From NCBI RefSeq assembly GCF_001563225.1, contig NZ_CP014206.1, positions 1,116,001 to 1,180,000 of the forward strand: a DNA stretch of 64,000 bases. Reading direction: 5' to 3'. Below, one piece after another: positions 52,724-62,612 of this stretch. Made by a program: the position numbers and the translations under genes. A model generated the notes under the pieces. It searched no databases. It saw only the letters and a program-made list of their open reading frames with translations, and had not been told where the DNA came from. Position 1 is the first letter of the stretch; each line of letters begins with the position of its first letter. The DNA comes from Pseudodesulfovibrio indicus. GTDB lineage: Bacteria; Desulfobacterota; Desulfovibrionia; Desulfovibrionales; Desulfovibrionaceae.

Positions 52724-53515
52724 TCAGCGTTCGATGTCCAGCTCGCGCTTCTTGGTGTAGATGAAGCGGACCATCTCGTACTCGAAGGGCGAGCCCGTGG
52801 AGTGGTAGCGGAATTGGTTGTTGGCGCGCAGGTTCAGGCCGCGCAGGACCAGGTCGGCCAGGTCCAGGGGGCGGCTGTCGTCCATGCCCACGGCCTGGTA
52901 GATCATCTCGACCTCCAGGTAGAGGATCACGATGTCGCCGCCGAAGCCCACGGTGTCGCGCACGTTGGACGGGCCGAGCAGGGGCATGACGAAGTACGGA
53001 CCGGGCTCGACCCCCCAGTAGCCCAGGGTCTGGCCCACGTCCTCGCTCTGGCGCGGCAGTTTTTCATTGTCCGAGGCCAGATCCATGAGCCCCAGAACGC
53101 CGAAGGAGGAGTTGATCAAGAACCGCGAGAAGGAGATGAACGCCTTTTCCAGTCGCCCCTGGAGTATGGAATTCAGGGCCGTCGGCATCTCGTTGAGGTT
53201 GCCGTAGACGTTGGAAATACCCTTGCGCACCGGCTGGGGCAGCACGGTGGTGTAGACGTTGGTCGCCGGGAGCATGACGTACTTGTCCAGGGTCGCGTTG
53301 ACCTCGTACAGGTTGCGGTTGACCCCTTCCCACGGGTCGTCGATGACCAGGAAGCGCAGGGCCTCGGAGTCGGGGTCGGGCCAGTGGTGCGCCTTGGCCT
53401 TGAACCCGGTGGGTTGGAGATCGGCCTGGGGATCGACCACGTCCACGACCTTGGGGCCGCAGGCCGAAAGGGCCAGGAGCAGGAACAGGAGCAGGAGCGG
53501 GGCGGCGCGGCTCAA
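52724..53515 (-). CDS. mlaA: MlaA (VacJ) family lipoprotein
   Basis: A 263-residue outer-membrane lipoprotein that removes phospholipid from the outer leaflet. Lipobox LLLALSAC near residue 18; conserved MlaA body DPWEGVNRNLYEVNATLDKYVM, NLNEMPTALNSILQG, INSSFGVLGLMDLAS and GYWGVEPGPYFVMPLLGPSNVRDTVGFGGD. The start is a TTG (53515) that overlaps the TGA of the upstream hydrolase gene (TTGA), giving translational coupling and a well-formed lipoprotein signal; upstream frame codes nothing signal-like. Other mla genes are not in the window. Confidence 0.9.
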   Translation of the reverse strand: MSRAAPLLLLFLLLALSACGPKVVDVVDPQADLQPTGFKAKAHHWPDPDSEALRFLVIDDPWEGVNRNLYEVNATLDKYVMLPATNVYTTVLPQPVRKGISNVYGNLNEMPTALNSILQGRLEKAFISFSRFLINSSFGVLGLMDLASDNEKLPRQSEDVGQTLGYWGVEPGPYFVMPLLGPSNVRDTVGFGGDIVILYLEVEMIYQAVGMDDSRPLDLADLVLRGLNLRANNQFRYHSTGSPFEYEMVRFIYTKKRELDIER

Positions 53516-54780
53516 GGCTTTACCCCCGCGATCATGGCCCGGACAAAGGGCGGGTACATGAGGTTGCCGCAATGGCCGCCGTGCTCGAAGAGGTGCGCGC
53601 GGTCGCCGAAAACCTCGTCGAGGAAACGCAGGTCGTCGGGCCGGAGGATGACGTCGTCCCGGTTGCCCACCACGGAGACCTTGTCCGAGGACGCGAGGAA
53701 GGGCCGGATGCATTCCAGGCTGGAGTTGCGGAGCAGGGTGGCCCGGTCCATGGACGGTTCACGGTACTGCACGAAGGGCAGCAGGTATTCGTCCAGGTAG
53801 TCCTCGAAGCTGATGCCGAAGGCCTGCTGGGCGTATGGCAGGAGCGGGGTGGACGTCTTGAGCGGATAGTCCTGGGGCGGGACCAGGTACTCGGCCTGCA
53901 GCAGCACGTCCGAGGTGAAGATCATGGACGAGGAGGAGACCCGGAAGGCCGCGCCGATGAGCGTCTTGAGGTCCTGGTCCTGAAAGTCCACGTTGATGAT
54001 CATGTCGTACATGAAGTCGTCGTCCAGGTCGGTGACGTCCGCCTTGAGGTAGTATTCGGAGAGGCGGTCGATGAACTCCTCGATCTTCTGGTGGACCGTT
54101 GACTTGCCCAGGTTTTCGGCGGTCAGCCAGGAGTCCAGCTTGGTCACGGAGCTGTACAGGGAGACGGGCGGATTGATCATCAGCACCCGGTCGAAATCGA
54201 AATCGTGCTTGCGGGTGTCCCATTCGGCCAGGAAGGCGGCGTGCAGCGCGCCCAAGCTGTATCCGGCCACGGAGTAGCCGGTGATCTTGTGGTTTCCGGC
54301 CAGCTCCCTGCGCACCCAGCGCATGGCCCGGTCGAGGTCCTCCACGTCGTAGGGCACGTAGCCCGGCACGCCGTGGGCCGAGGCGCTGACCACGAAGTTC
54401 ATGTGCGTGGGCGAGGACAGGGCGGCCACGTGGAAGCCTGCCTCGTGAAATACCTGGGTCAGGAAGGCCATCTTGGCGGAGTTGTGCTCCGCGCCGGTGC
54501 CAGCGATGAGGAACAGCAGCGGGGCCGGGCCGGACTGCATGGCCGTGGTGAAGAACATGTCCCGGCTGTATTCGAACAGCTCCGGCACGTTGCGGTCCTG
54601 GATGCGGACGGCCAGGGTGTCGGGCCGCACCGGGGATTTGAAGTGGTAGCGCAGCTCGGGCGGGGTGCCGAGGACCGTGGCCTTGTAAGGGTCGTCAAAG
54701 GGAAAAGGCGGGTCCTCCGCCGCCGGGCAGGCCAGGGGCAGGAGCAGGATCAGGAGGATGAGCGCCGGTATGGTTCGCAT
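53512..54780 (-). CDS. Exported alpha/beta hydrolase-like protein coupled to mlaA
   Basis: A 422-residue protein with signal peptide (1-20, LILLILLLPLACPAA; a Cys at about 18 could be a weak lipobox). The body has a LFLIAGTG oxyanion-type loop, a nucleophile elbow G-Y-S-L-G-A (AGYSLGALHAA), an Asp in VVGNRDDVIL and a His in FEHGGHCGN near the C-terminus: a Ser-Asp-His triad in order. Substrate unknown; fused stop/start with mlaA suggests a role in outer-membrane lipid handling such as a lipase or esterase, but this is inference. Confidence 0.8.
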   Translation of the reverse strand: MRTIPALILLILLLPLACPAAEDPPFPFDDPYKATVLGTPPELRYHFKSPVRPDTLAVRIQDRNVPELFEYSRDMFFTTAMQSGPAPLLFLIAGTGAEHNSAKMAFLTQVFHEAGFHVAALSSPTHMNFVVSASAHGVPGYVPYDVEDLDRAMRWVRRELAGNHKITGYSVAGYSLGALHAAFLAEWDTRKHDFDFDRVLMINPPVSLYSSVTKLDSWLTAENLGKSTVHQKIEEFIDRLSEYYLKADVTDLDDDFMYDMIINVDFQDQDLKTLIGAAFRVSSSSMIFTSDVLLQAEYLVPPQDYPLKTSTPLLPYAQQAFGISFEDYLDEYLLPFVQYREPSMDRATLLRNSSLECIRPFLASSDKVSVVGNRDDVILRPDDLRFLDEVFGDRAHLFEHGGHCGNLMYPPFVRAMIAGVKP

Positions 54781-54881
54781 GATCTCTATGGTTCAGGGAC
54801 GCCCGGCAGTGCGGACAATACGCCTACATACCCTCAAGCGTCCGGGAAGGCAACGCGAACCGTCCGTTCCGGCAACCGAGG

Positions 54882-56900
54882 CTAGGCCGGTTCGACCTCG
54901 ACCCGGTTGCAGTGGAAGGCGCAGGTGTCGCCCATGTCCGTGATGCGCTGGCTGGTCAGCTGGTTCGAGCCGGTGCCGGGGCGTTCGCCCGGCCAGTGCA
55001 GCCCCTCGATGACCAGCAGGTCCTCGCGGGTGTCCTCCGTGACCTCGGCCCGGACCACGGTTTCGCCGCGCCCGTTGAAGACCCGGATGCGCGCGTCCTG
55101 GACGATCCCCCGCGCCGAGGCCGTCCTGGGGTGAATCAGCGCCCTGGGGCCGCCGATCCGCTCCCGGATGGCCTCCACCTCGTTGAAGGCGGAGTTGAGC
55201 AGCAGGGGGTGGGGCGGGGTCAGGCACTCCAGGGGAAACGCGTCGCCGCCTTCGGGGTCGCGCCACGGCTCGCCGTCGGGCAGCGGGTCCAGCCCCTGGT
55301 CGGCCATGGACTGCGAGAAGAACTCGACCTTGCCGGACGGGGTCCTGAATCCGTCGGCGTAGGGATTGGCCGGGACGGACAGGCGCACGGGATCGCCCGC
55401 CCGGAGCGCATCGAGGTCCACGCCCGCCATGTATTCGGACTCGGACTCGGCCAGGGTGCGCTCGATGCACTGGGCCTCGGTCAGGGTGAAGACCTCCTCG
55501 GTGAAGCCGAGCCGCGCGGCCAGGTCCTGGAAGATGCGCAGGGTGGGGCGGCTCTGGCCCACCGGATCGATGACCGGGCGCGCCACCTGGACGTAGTTGT
55601 GGCCGTAGGAGCCGTACACGTCGCCCACCTCAAGGAAGCTCGCGCCGGGCAGGATGACGTCCGCGAACTTGGCGGTGTCGGTCATGTACATCTCCTGGAC
55701 CACGGTGAACAGGTCTTCGCGGGCCAGGCCGCGCATGACCACGGCCGACTGCGGGGCCACGGCCGCCGGGTTGGAGAGATAGTTGTAGAGCAGCTTGACC
55801 GGCGGGTCCGTGAGTTCGGTCAGGGCGTGGCCCAGCCGGACCATGTTGACCGTGCGCGTCCCCTCGGGCCTAAGGTCCGTGCGCAGCAGGCTGGCGGCCT
55901 TGCCCGGCCCGCCGCCCAGGGACCGGGTGATGCCCCCGCCGGGGGGGCCGAAGGCGTTGACCAGGGCCGGGAGCAGGGAGATGGCGCGCATGGCCATGCC
56001 GCCCCGGAGCTGCCGCGCCGGTCCCCAGCCCGTGCGGATGTAGGGCGCCCGCGCCCGGCCGTAGCCGCGCGCAAAGGCCAGGACGGCCGCTTCGTCGAGT
56101 CCGCAGACCTCGGCCGCGCGGGAGACCGGCCACTGCGCGACCCGCTCCTTGAGGGCGTCGAAGCCGATGGTTCGCTCGGCGATGAATTCGCGGTCCAGCA
56201 GATCCTCGTCCATGAGCACGCGCATCACGCCCAGGGCCAGGGCCGCGTCCGTGCCGGGGCGGAGCATCAGGTGCAGGTCCGCCTCGGCCGCCGTGGGGTT
56301 GCGGTAGGGGTCGATGACCACGATCCGCGCGCCGTTCTTGCGGGCCGCCGTGAAGTGGGGCCAGGCGTGGACGTTGGTCACCAGGGTGTTGTTGCCCCAG
56401 ATGACGATGTAGTCGGACTGTGCCGACTCCTGGATTTCGGTGCTCGGGCCGGACCCCAGGCTGGCCTTGAACCCGGCCGTGGCCGCCGGACCGCAGATGG
56501 TGTAGCCGAGGGCGCTTGCGCCGAGCTTGTTGAAGAAGGCGTGGCCCGCGTGGCGGTGGACCAGCCCCATGTGGCCCGCGTAGGAGTAGGGCAGGATCGC
56601 CTCCGGCCCGTATTCGTCCGCCACCCGCCGGATGTTGGCCGCGACCTCGTCCAGGGCCTCGTCCCAGGTCACGGGCGCGAACTCGCCGCTCCCCTTGGGC
56701 CCGGTGCGCCTGAGCGGGGTGGTGAGCCGCGCCTCACCGTGCACATGTTCCGGGAACCGCGCCCCCTTTCGGCAGATGAATCCCTGCGTGTAGGGATGGT
56801 CGGGATCGCCCTTGACCTTGACGATCCGCCCGTCCTCCACCTTGACCAGCAGGCCGCAGGTGTCCGGGCAGTCCTTGGTGCATACCGCGCGCTTCCACAT
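54882..56900 (-). CDS. Molybdopterin-dependent oxidoreductase, DMSO-reductase family
   Basis: A 672-residue Mo/W-bis-PGD enzyme. The N-terminal Fe-S site is C-x3-C-x3-C (CTKDCPDTCG) with a fourth Cys in ICRKGARF; then WDEALDEVAANIRR, GYTICGPAATAGF (a Cys at the expected metal-ligand segment), WGNNTLVTNVHAW, a GGGITRSLGGG loop and the C-terminal pterin-binding fold (LTPPHPLLLNSAF..., GDTCAFHCNRV). No Tat signal is seen, so it is probably cytoplasmic. Substrate cannot be assigned. GGAG precedes ATG 56900. It is monocistronic and divergent from the zinc-ribbon gene. Confidence 0.9.
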   Translation of the reverse strand: MWKRAVCTKDCPDTCGLLVKVEDGRIVKVKGDPDHPYTQGFICRKGARFPEHVHGEARLTTPLRRTGPKGSGEFAPVTWDEALDEVAANIRRVADEYGPEAILPYSYAGHMGLVHRHAGHAFFNKLGASALGYTICGPAATAGFKASLGSGPSTEIQESAQSDYIVIWGNNTLVTNVHAWPHFTAARKNGARIVVIDPYRNPTAAEADLHLMLRPGTDAALALGVMRVLMDEDLLDREFIAERTIGFDALKERVAQWPVSRAAEVCGLDEAAVLAFARGYGRARAPYIRTGWGPARQLRGGMAMRAISLLPALVNAFGPPGGGITRSLGGGPGKAASLLRTDLRPEGTRTVNMVRLGHALTELTDPPVKLLYNYLSNPAAVAPQSAVVMRGLAREDLFTVVQEMYMTDTAKFADVILPGASFLEVGDVYGSYGHNYVQVARPVIDPVGQSRPTLRIFQDLAARLGFTEEVFTLTEAQCIERTLAESESEYMAGVDLDALRAGDPVRLSVPANPYADGFRTPSGKVEFFSQSMADQGLDPLPDGEPWRDPEGGDAFPLECLTPPHPLLLNSAFNEVEAIRERIGGPRALIHPRTASARGIVQDARIRVFNGRGETVVRAEVTEDTREDLLVIEGLHWPGERPGTGSNQLTSQRITDMGDTCAFHCNRVEVEPA

Positions 56901-57122
56901 GATGAGTCTCCGTATGATCGTGATGTTTCGCCTGGCGGCAGGGTCGCACAAACGGACGGAATTTTCCAGCCGGAAGCCGCGGTCCGGCCGGGAATGGTTG
57001 TCGGCGCGAGTTGTGATCCCGGAGGGGGAGACTGATCCATGGACTGATCCATGGACACGATACAATGTGTGCTGTATTGTGGGTTCTATGGGTGCGATGT
57101 CTAAGTGTGCGGAGGTGCTGAA
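56901..57122. other. Divergent intergenic region with tandem 12-mer
   Basis: It contains two direct copies of ACTGATCCATGG (about 57031-57054), and an inverted repeat ACAAT-N8-ATTGT (about 57062-57079) that may be an operator or promoter for the rightward small genes. Nothing else coding. Confidence 0.5.
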
Positions 57123-57359
57123 GTGGACTTCGATTACAAGACGGACCCTTGTCCGGAATGCGGTGAGTGCGGGTTCATGTCTCCCCTCGTGGGGGCGGTG
57201 GATTCCGACCGGACCGGCTTTCTGAGAAGGCGAAGCCCGCACCGCATCGGCGGTGACCGCGCGGGCATCGATGAAGCCGGCCCCGAGCCGTTTGAGGCCG
57301 AGGAGGACTGGGAAGAGTCCTATTACTGTTCCTATTGCAAGAGCATGATTTATCTCTAG
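57123..57359 (+). CDS. Small zinc-ribbon-like protein
   Basis: A 78-residue acidic protein with two Cys pairs: CPECGEC near the N-terminus and CSYC near the C-terminus (YYCSYCKSMIYL), a likely zinc ribbon. The start is GTG at 57123, with GGAGG 7 nt upstream; an in-frame GTG at 57105 overlaps that ribosome site. It is 15 nt upstream of a two-TM protein gene. Function unknown. Confidence 0.7.
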   Translation: MDFDYKTDPCPECGECGFMSPLVGAVDSDRTGFLRRRSPHRIGGDRAGIDEAGPEPFEAEEDWEESYYCSYCKSMIYL

Positions 57360-57374
57360 CGTCCCGGGCGTGCG

Positions 57375-57812
57375 ATGAGCGAAAAAAGGAAACCGCGCAA
57401 GGCGACCCCGGCCATAGAGGCCAAGGTTCGCGAGAGCCTGCGGGTGGCCGCCAATGACCGGGCGACGCGGCAGACGCATCTACAGGCCTTTGCCGCGGTG
57501 TTGACCGCCGCGGCGCTGGCCATCGTCGGTCTCGTGGGCGGTCTGTTCAAGCCCGCCCCGCAGACCGCCGCCTATGTCCGCTGGGCCTGTTACGCGTCGT
57601 TGTTCCTGCTGCTCAGTTCCGTGATGGTCAGCCTGGTGGTCCTGCGTCCCCGGTACGGGCTGACCTCGCTGAAACAAAGCACCGACAACCCCTACGAGCG
57701 GCACATTCGGGAGGAGGCGATCTTTTTCAAGCGCCAGCGGCTGCTGACATACGCCTACCGGCTCTTGTGCTGCGGAATACTCCTGGGGGTGCTGGCTCTG
57801 GTTCTTCAATAG
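57375..57812 (+). CDS. Two-TM membrane protein, unknown
   Basis: A 145-residue protein with a basic N-terminal half ([19 protein letters not shown]), two or three hydrophobic segments (about 38-58, 68-90 and 125-144) and a conserved-looking [25 protein letters not shown] loop. No family recognised. Follows the zinc-ribbon gene by 15 nt and probably shares its transcript. Function not proposed. Confidence 0.75.
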   Translation: MSEKRKPRKATPAIEAKVRESLRVAANDRATRQTHLQAFAAVLTAAALAIVGLVGGLFKPAPQTAAYVRWACYASLFLLLSSVMVSLVVLRPRYGLTSLKQSTDNPYERHIREEAIFFKRQRLLTYAYRLLCCGILLGVLALVLQ

Positions 57813-57939
57813 TTCCCTTCGCTATTTTCCCCTCACTCCCGTTTTGCCCGCCCTTGAAGTGGACACCCGAACGCTTTGCGCGTATTCAAATGAAAAGTCT
57901 CGAATTTCTCTACAGTTGGCGCGAAAGCGGCGGGTTTTC

Positions 57940-60621
57940 ATGACAAAGCAGAATCTTTTCGCGGGGATACCCGATGTGTTGGACGAGCGCAAGTTCGCCC
58001 ATGGGGGGAACGTGCGGCGCATGGCCGAGCAGGCCGGGTGCGCGCCCGAAGACATCCTCGATTTCTCGGCCAACGTGAACCCGCTGGGGCCACCGCCGTG
58101 GCTGGGGCAGGTGGTGGGCCAGGCGCTCCAGGACGTGGACGCCTACCCGGACCCGGACTGCACCGCGCTGGTCATGGCCGCCTCGGAGCGGTACAAGGTC
58201 TGGCCCTCCCAGGTGGTGGCGGGCAACGGCGCGTCCGAGCTGCTCTTCGCCATCGCCGCGCTCAAGGGGTTCCGCCAGGCGGTCATCCCCGCGCCGACCT
58301 ACGTGGACTACGCCAGGGCGTGCCGGGTGCACCGGCTGTCCGTGGTGGAGCCGCCCATGACCGACGACTTCCGGGTGGACTTCCCGTCCATGGGCACGCT
58401 CATGGCCACCCCGTCCCTGGTCTTCCTGTGCTCCCCCAACAACCCCACCGGCACGCTGGTCCCGCCCAACGACCTGCGCGAGGTGGCGGCCATGTTTCCG
58501 CAGTCCCTGTTCGTGGTGGACGAGTCTTTTGCCGAATTTCTCCCGGAGGACGCCGACCGGCTGGTGCGCGACCGGCCCGCCAACGTGGTCACCGTCCTTT
58601 CCCTGACCAAGTTCTACGCCATTCCCGGCCTGCGGCTGGGGCTGGCCTTTGCGGACCCGGACGTGGTCCTGCGCATCCGCCGGAACATGCCCGCCTGGTC
58701 CGTGAACACCCTGGCCCAGAAGGTCGGGGTGCGCTGCCTCAAGGACGACCGCTACGCCGCTGCCACCCGCGAGCAGACCCGGCTGCTGCGCGACGCCCTG
58801 GCCGCCGGGCTGCGGCAGGTGCCGGGCATCAAGGTCCACCCCGGCACGGCCAACTATCTCTTCTGCCGCATGGACCGCGTGGGCCAGGACGCCGGATGGC
58901 TGCGCGACCGGCTGCTCATGGAGCACCGCATCGGCATCCGGCTGTGCGGCAACTACACCGGGCTGGACGACAACTGGTTCCGGGTGGCCGTGCGCGACAA
59001 GGACGCCAACGAGCGGCTCATCCGGGCCATGGAGGCGGTCTCGGGCACGGCGCGCGGGCCGGTGGTCCGGCGGGCGCGCAAGACCCCGGCCCTGATGATC
59101 CAGGGGACCAGCTCCAACGCGGGCAAGTCCGTGCTGGCCGCCGCCTTCTGCCGCATCCTGCTCCAGGACGGGTACGACGTGGCCCCGTTCAAGGCCCAGA
59201 ACATGTCGCTCAACTCCTACGTCACCGACCAGGGCGGGGAGATGGGGCGCGCCCAGGTGACCCAGGCCATGGCCTGCCGCCTGAACCCGGACGTGCGCAT
59301 GAACCCGGTGCTGCTCAAGCCCGGCTCGGACGTCGGGTCCCAGGTCATCGTTATGGGCCGCCCGGTGGGCAACATGTCCGTGCGCCAGTACGTGGACTTC
59401 AAGCCCCGCGCCTGGGAGGCGGTCAAGGCCGCCTACGACTCCCTGGCCAACGAGCACGACGTCATCGTCCTGGAGGGTGCCGGCTCCCCCGCCGAGGTCA
59501 ACCTCAAGCACCACGACATCGTGAACATGGCCATGGCCCGCTACGCGGAAGCCCGCGTGCTGCTGACCGGCGACATCGACCGGGGCGGGGTGTTCGCCTC
59601 CATCGTCGGGACCATGAGCCTGCTCACCCCGGCGGAGCGGTCCCTGGTGGAGGGGTACGTCATCAACCGCTTCCGTGGCGACGCCTCGCTGCTCGACCCG
59701 GCCTTCGGCCAGATGTTCGAGCGCACGGGCAAGCCGGTGCTCGGCACGGTGCCGTACATCCATTCCCTGGGGCTGCCCGAGGAGGACTCGGTCTCGTTCA
59801 AGGACGGGTTCCGGCCCGAGGGCGACAAGTTCCCGGAGGACCGGTGCGTGGAGATCGTGGTCCTGGACCTGCCGCGCATCTCGAATTTCAACGACATCGA
59901 CCCGCTCCACGCCGAGCCGGACGTGCGCATCCGCGTGGTGGCCGACGCCCGCGACGTGGGCACGCCCGACGCGGTGATCATCCCCGGCTCCAAGTCCACG
60001 GTGCCGGACATGCGCGCGCTCAAGGGCACGGGCATGGCCGCCGTGCTGCGCGACCTGGCCGAGAAACGGACCCGCATCGTGGGCATCTGCGGCGGGTTCC
60101 AGATGCTCGGCCGGACCGTGGACGACCCCTACGGGCTGGAGTCCGAGACCACCCGGGTGGAGGGATTCGGGCTGTTGCCCGTGCAGACCACCCTGGCCGC
60201 GGAGAAGACCCTGACCCGGACCCTCGGGGTGCACTCGGCCTCCGGGCTGCCGGTCCACGGCTACGAGATCCACCACGGCCACACCGAGCCGCTGTCCGAC
60301 GAGCTGCGCGTGGCCCTGCGCGACAACGCGGGCAACCCCCTGGGCTACATGCGCCCGGACGGGCGGGTGCTCGGCACCTACCTGCACGGGGTGTTCGACG
60401 CGGACGGGTTCCGCCGCTGGTTCATCGACCAGCTGCGCATGGACAAGGGATTGTCGCCGCTGGAGTCGATCCAGACCGCCTTCGACATGGAGGACGCGTT
60501 GGATCACCTGGCGTCGGTGGTTCGGGAGGCAGTGGACATGGGCCGCGTGTACAGGGCGCTCGGCCTATCGGGCTGCTGCGCCCAGGCCAGCCTGTTCCAC
60601 CGGCTTTCCGGCCAGGGTTGA
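57940..60621 (+). CDS. CobD-CobQ fusion: threonine-phosphate decarboxylase / cobyric acid synthase
   Basis: An 893-residue bifunctional B12 enzyme. Residues about 1-375 are a PLP aminotransferase-fold decarboxylase (CobD) that makes aminopropanol phosphate for the nucleotide loop: [19 protein letters not shown] and PLP-Lys in [14 protein letters not shown]. Residues about 385-893 are cobyric acid synthase (CbiP/CobQ): P-loop [24 protein letters not shown], a class I glutaminase part with nucleophile [10 protein letters not shown] and a YLHGVFD His. Both sets of catalytic residues look intact. Normally separate proteins. The start at 57940 gives a standard CobD N-terminus; its ribosome site is weak. 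Confidence 0.92.
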   Translation: MTKQNLFAGIPDVLDERKFAHGGNVRRMAEQAGCAPEDILDFSANVNPLGPPPWLGQVVGQALQDVDAYPDPDCTALVMAASERYKVWPSQVVAGNGASELLFAIAALKGFRQAVIPAPTYVDYARACRVHRLSVVEPPMTDDFRVDFPSMGTLMATPSLVFLCSPNNPTGTLVPPNDLREVAAMFPQSLFVVDESFAEFLPEDADRLVRDRPANVVTVLSLTKFYAIPGLRLGLAFADPDVVLRIRRNMPAWSVNTLAQKVGVRCLKDDRYAAATREQTRLLRDALAAGLRQVPGIKVHPGTANYLFCRMDRVGQDAGWLRDRLLMEHRIGIRLCGNYTGLDDNWFRVAVRDKDANERLIRAMEAVSGTARGPVVRRARKTPALMIQGTSSNAGKSVLAAAFCRILLQDGYDVAPFKAQNMSLNSYVTDQGGEMGRAQVTQAMACRLNPDVRMNPVLLKPGSDVGSQVIVMGRPVGNMSVRQYVDFKPRAWEAVKAAYDSLANEHDVIVLEGAGSPAEVNLKHHDIVNMAMARYAEARVLLTGDIDRGGVFASIVGTMSLLTPAERSLVEGYVINRFRGDASLLDPAFGQMFERTGKPVLGTVPYIHSLGLPEEDSVSFKDGFRPEGDKFPEDRCVEIVVLDLPRISNFNDIDPLHAEPDVRIRVVADARDVGTPDAVIIPGSKSTVPDMRALKGTGMAAVLRDLAEKRTRIVGICGGFQMLGRTVDDPYGLESETTRVEGFGLLPVQTTLAAEKTLTRTLGVHSASGLPVHGYEIHHGHTEPLSDELRVALRDNAGNPLGYMRPDGRVLGTYLHGVFDADGFRRWFIDQLRMDKGLSPLESIQTAFDMEDALDHLASVVREAVDMGRVYRALGLSGCCAQASLFHRLSGQG

Positions 60622-60628
60622 GCCGGGA

Positions 60629-62293
60629 TCAGGCCGAAACAGCCTCGGCCACGGTGCAGGTTCCCCTGCCCTTGGACTTGGATCGGTACATGGCCTTGTC
60701 CGCGCCCCGGACCAGGGTGTCGGCCTGGGACGCGTGGTCCGGGAACACGGCCACGCCCACGCTGGCCCCGACCTTGGCCGTGGCCGTGCGCAGCTCGAAG
60801 GGACGGCACAGCTCGTCCACGATCTTCTCGCCCACCTTGACCGCTTCCTCGACGCTCCCGACCTCCGAGAGGATGATCGCGAACTCGTCGCCGCCCAGCC
60901 TGGCCACGGTGTCGGACTTGCGCACCGTCCGGCGCAGGGCCTTGCCCACCTGGACCAGCAGCTCGTCGCCGGTCTGGTGGCCCATGGTGTCGTTGACCTG
61001 CTTGAATCCGTCCAGGTCCACGTAGAGCAGGGCGAGCCTGCGTCCGTAGCGCCGGGCGCTTTCGATGCCTCCCCCCAGCCGGTCGAAGAACAGCTTGCGG
61101 TTGGGCAGGCCGGTCAGGGCGTCGTACATGGCCATGGCGAAGAGCTGCGCCTGGTAGAGGCGGCGGCGGGACACGGCCAGGGCCAGGTTCCACGCGCCGA
61201 GGGCCACGGCCATGAACAACGCGCCCCCGCCCAGGAAGAGCTTGATCAGCAGGGCGCGGGTGAAGTCGTTGAGGACCTCGGGCCCGATGCGGGAGAGCAG
61301 CACCCAGTGGTAGGGGCCTTTGCCGTCTTTGCCGGGCGCGGGACATTGGGCATTGAGGCTCTTGCCGAATCGCGCCAGTTTCTTGTGGGGGTGGATGGTC
61401 CTGAAGGTGAACAGCCCGTTGCCGGTGCGAAACTGGCCCTGTTCGGCGTCGCGCATCCTCAGCCATTCGTCCGGGAAGTCGCGGGCAAAGGTCGCGTCCC
61501 CCTTGTCGAGGTACATGAACCCCCATTCCTTGGTCTCGTCAGGACCCAGGAGCCAGTATCCGTCCTCGTTGAGGAGCATGGATGTCCCGTCGGCGACGAT
61601 GCCCGCCCGGAGGATGTGCTCAAGCATATCGGCGGCGGCGTAGTTGATCAGGACGATGCCCCGCTTGTTGCCCGCGGAGTCGAAGACCGGGGTGCCGATG
61701 CGCATCATGGGCCGGGGCGGCTGCTCCACCTGGCCGTTCTCCACGTTGAGATCCAGGGGAGAGAGATAGATGGCCCGCTCGTCCAGGGCGAAGCAGTCGC
61801 GGAAATAATAGCGGTTGCCCTTGTCCTGCAACTCGGCTTCGGGCACGGGCCGGAGGATGCCGTCCCGGTTGTTGACCCGGACCCGCTCCATGCCGGTCGC
61901 GTCGAGGAAGCGGATCTGGTCGTAGGCAGGCCGGTTCTTGGCCAGACGCTCGTACTCCCGCCGCATGTCGCGGACCAGTGCCGGGTCGCCGGAATCGAGG
62001 TGCAGGATCAGCTCGTTCTCCTCGGCCAGGAAGAGGACGTCCCCGACCACCGAAGTCAGCGCGTTGTCGATGGCCGCCACCTGGAGGTCCAGGGAGTGGA
62101 CCTCCAGGGACATCAGCTCCTGGACGTAGGAGCGCATGTCCATGCGGTACAGGACGGCCGCGCCTCCGCCCAGCAGGAAGATGACGACCAGGAAGAGCAG
62201 CATGAACAGGTTCATGGCCTTCCGGATGACCTTCTGGTTTTCCCTCTGGACGTTGGCCGAGGGGAACGCTGCTTCCATTTCTTGCGCGGTCAT
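60629..62293 (-). CDS. Membrane diguanylate cyclase (GGDEF)
   Basis: A 554-residue membrane enzyme making cyclic di-GMP. TM1 (about 29-50) and TM2 (about 350-370) flank a large periplasmic Cache-like sensor. The C-terminal GGDEF domain (about 390-550) has intact RLGGDEF and the RxxD inhibitory site (RKSD) five residues upstream, so product inhibition is expected. No EAL domain. The start at 62293 is uncertain (weak ribosome site). Opposes the HD-GYP enzyme at 23925 in the same messenger. Monocistronic. Confidence 0.88.
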   Translation of the reverse strand: MTAQEMEAAFPSANVQRENQKVIRKAMNLFMLLFLVVIFLLGGGAAVLYRMDMRSYVQELMSLEVHSLDLQVAAIDNALTSVVGDVLFLAEENELILHLDSGDPALVRDMRREYERLAKNRPAYDQIRFLDATGMERVRVNNRDGILRPVPEAELQDKGNRYYFRDCFALDERAIYLSPLDLNVENGQVEQPPRPMMRIGTPVFDSAGNKRGIVLINYAAADMLEHILRAGIVADGTSMLLNEDGYWLLGPDETKEWGFMYLDKGDATFARDFPDEWLRMRDAEQGQFRTGNGLFTFRTIHPHKKLARFGKSLNAQCPAPGKDGKGPYHWVLLSRIGPEVLNDFTRALLIKLFLGGGALFMAVALGAWNLALAVSRRRLYQAQLFAMAMYDALTGLPNRKLFFDRLGGGIESARRYGRRLALLYVDLDGFKQVNDTMGHQTGDELLVQVGKALRRTVRKSDTVARLGGDEFAIILSEVGSVEEAVKVGEKIVDELCRPFELRTATAKVGASVGVAVFPDHASQADTLVRGADKAMYRSKSKGRGTCTVAEAVSA

Positions 62294-62496
62294 GGGCTTG
62301 CTCGCTCGTCGGAGTCGGCTATGGCGCAGGGCGCTCGATTTGTTATCTGTATTGCAAATCATCCAAACGAACACAAATGTCAATGCTTCCATGGGTGAAC
62401 AGTTGCGGTGTGCGTTTCGGGTTATTTAGGCAAAACAGTTGTTTGACTATTGACTTGTGTTTCAAAAACAGGTTTTTAGGTCTACCGTAGGCCGGG

Positions 62497-62528
62497 TGCG
62501 CCGTTCACGGTTGGAATTGCGCCGTTCA
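62497..62528 (+). promoter_or_regulatory. Perfect 11-bp direct repeat upstream of CBS-ACT gene
   Basis: TGCGCCGTTCA at 62497-62507 and 62518-62528, 21 bp apart. The spacing and CCGTTCA core resemble the LytTR-type repeats before cstA. A TTGACT/TTGAC pair (about 62442-62455) upstream could be -35 elements. The 319-nt gap 62294-62612 has no gene. Confidence 0.45.
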
Positions 62529-62612
62529 ATGAAAACGTGTATCCATCCGGGACGAATCTATGCCATTCACGGCCAACATGGAGCCTGCGGTGCTCCGCCA
62601 AGGAGGGATATC

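Noticed and set aside
57813-57939. Cobalamin riboswitch before the CobD-CobQ gene (also checked upstream of the cobS run)
   Set aside because: No B12-box (GCCACTG) and no typical leader structure seen.
57910-60507. 865-codon minus-strand frame opposite the CobD-CobQ fusion
   Set aside because: Antisense shadow; the plus-strand product has intact catalytic motifs of two enzymes.
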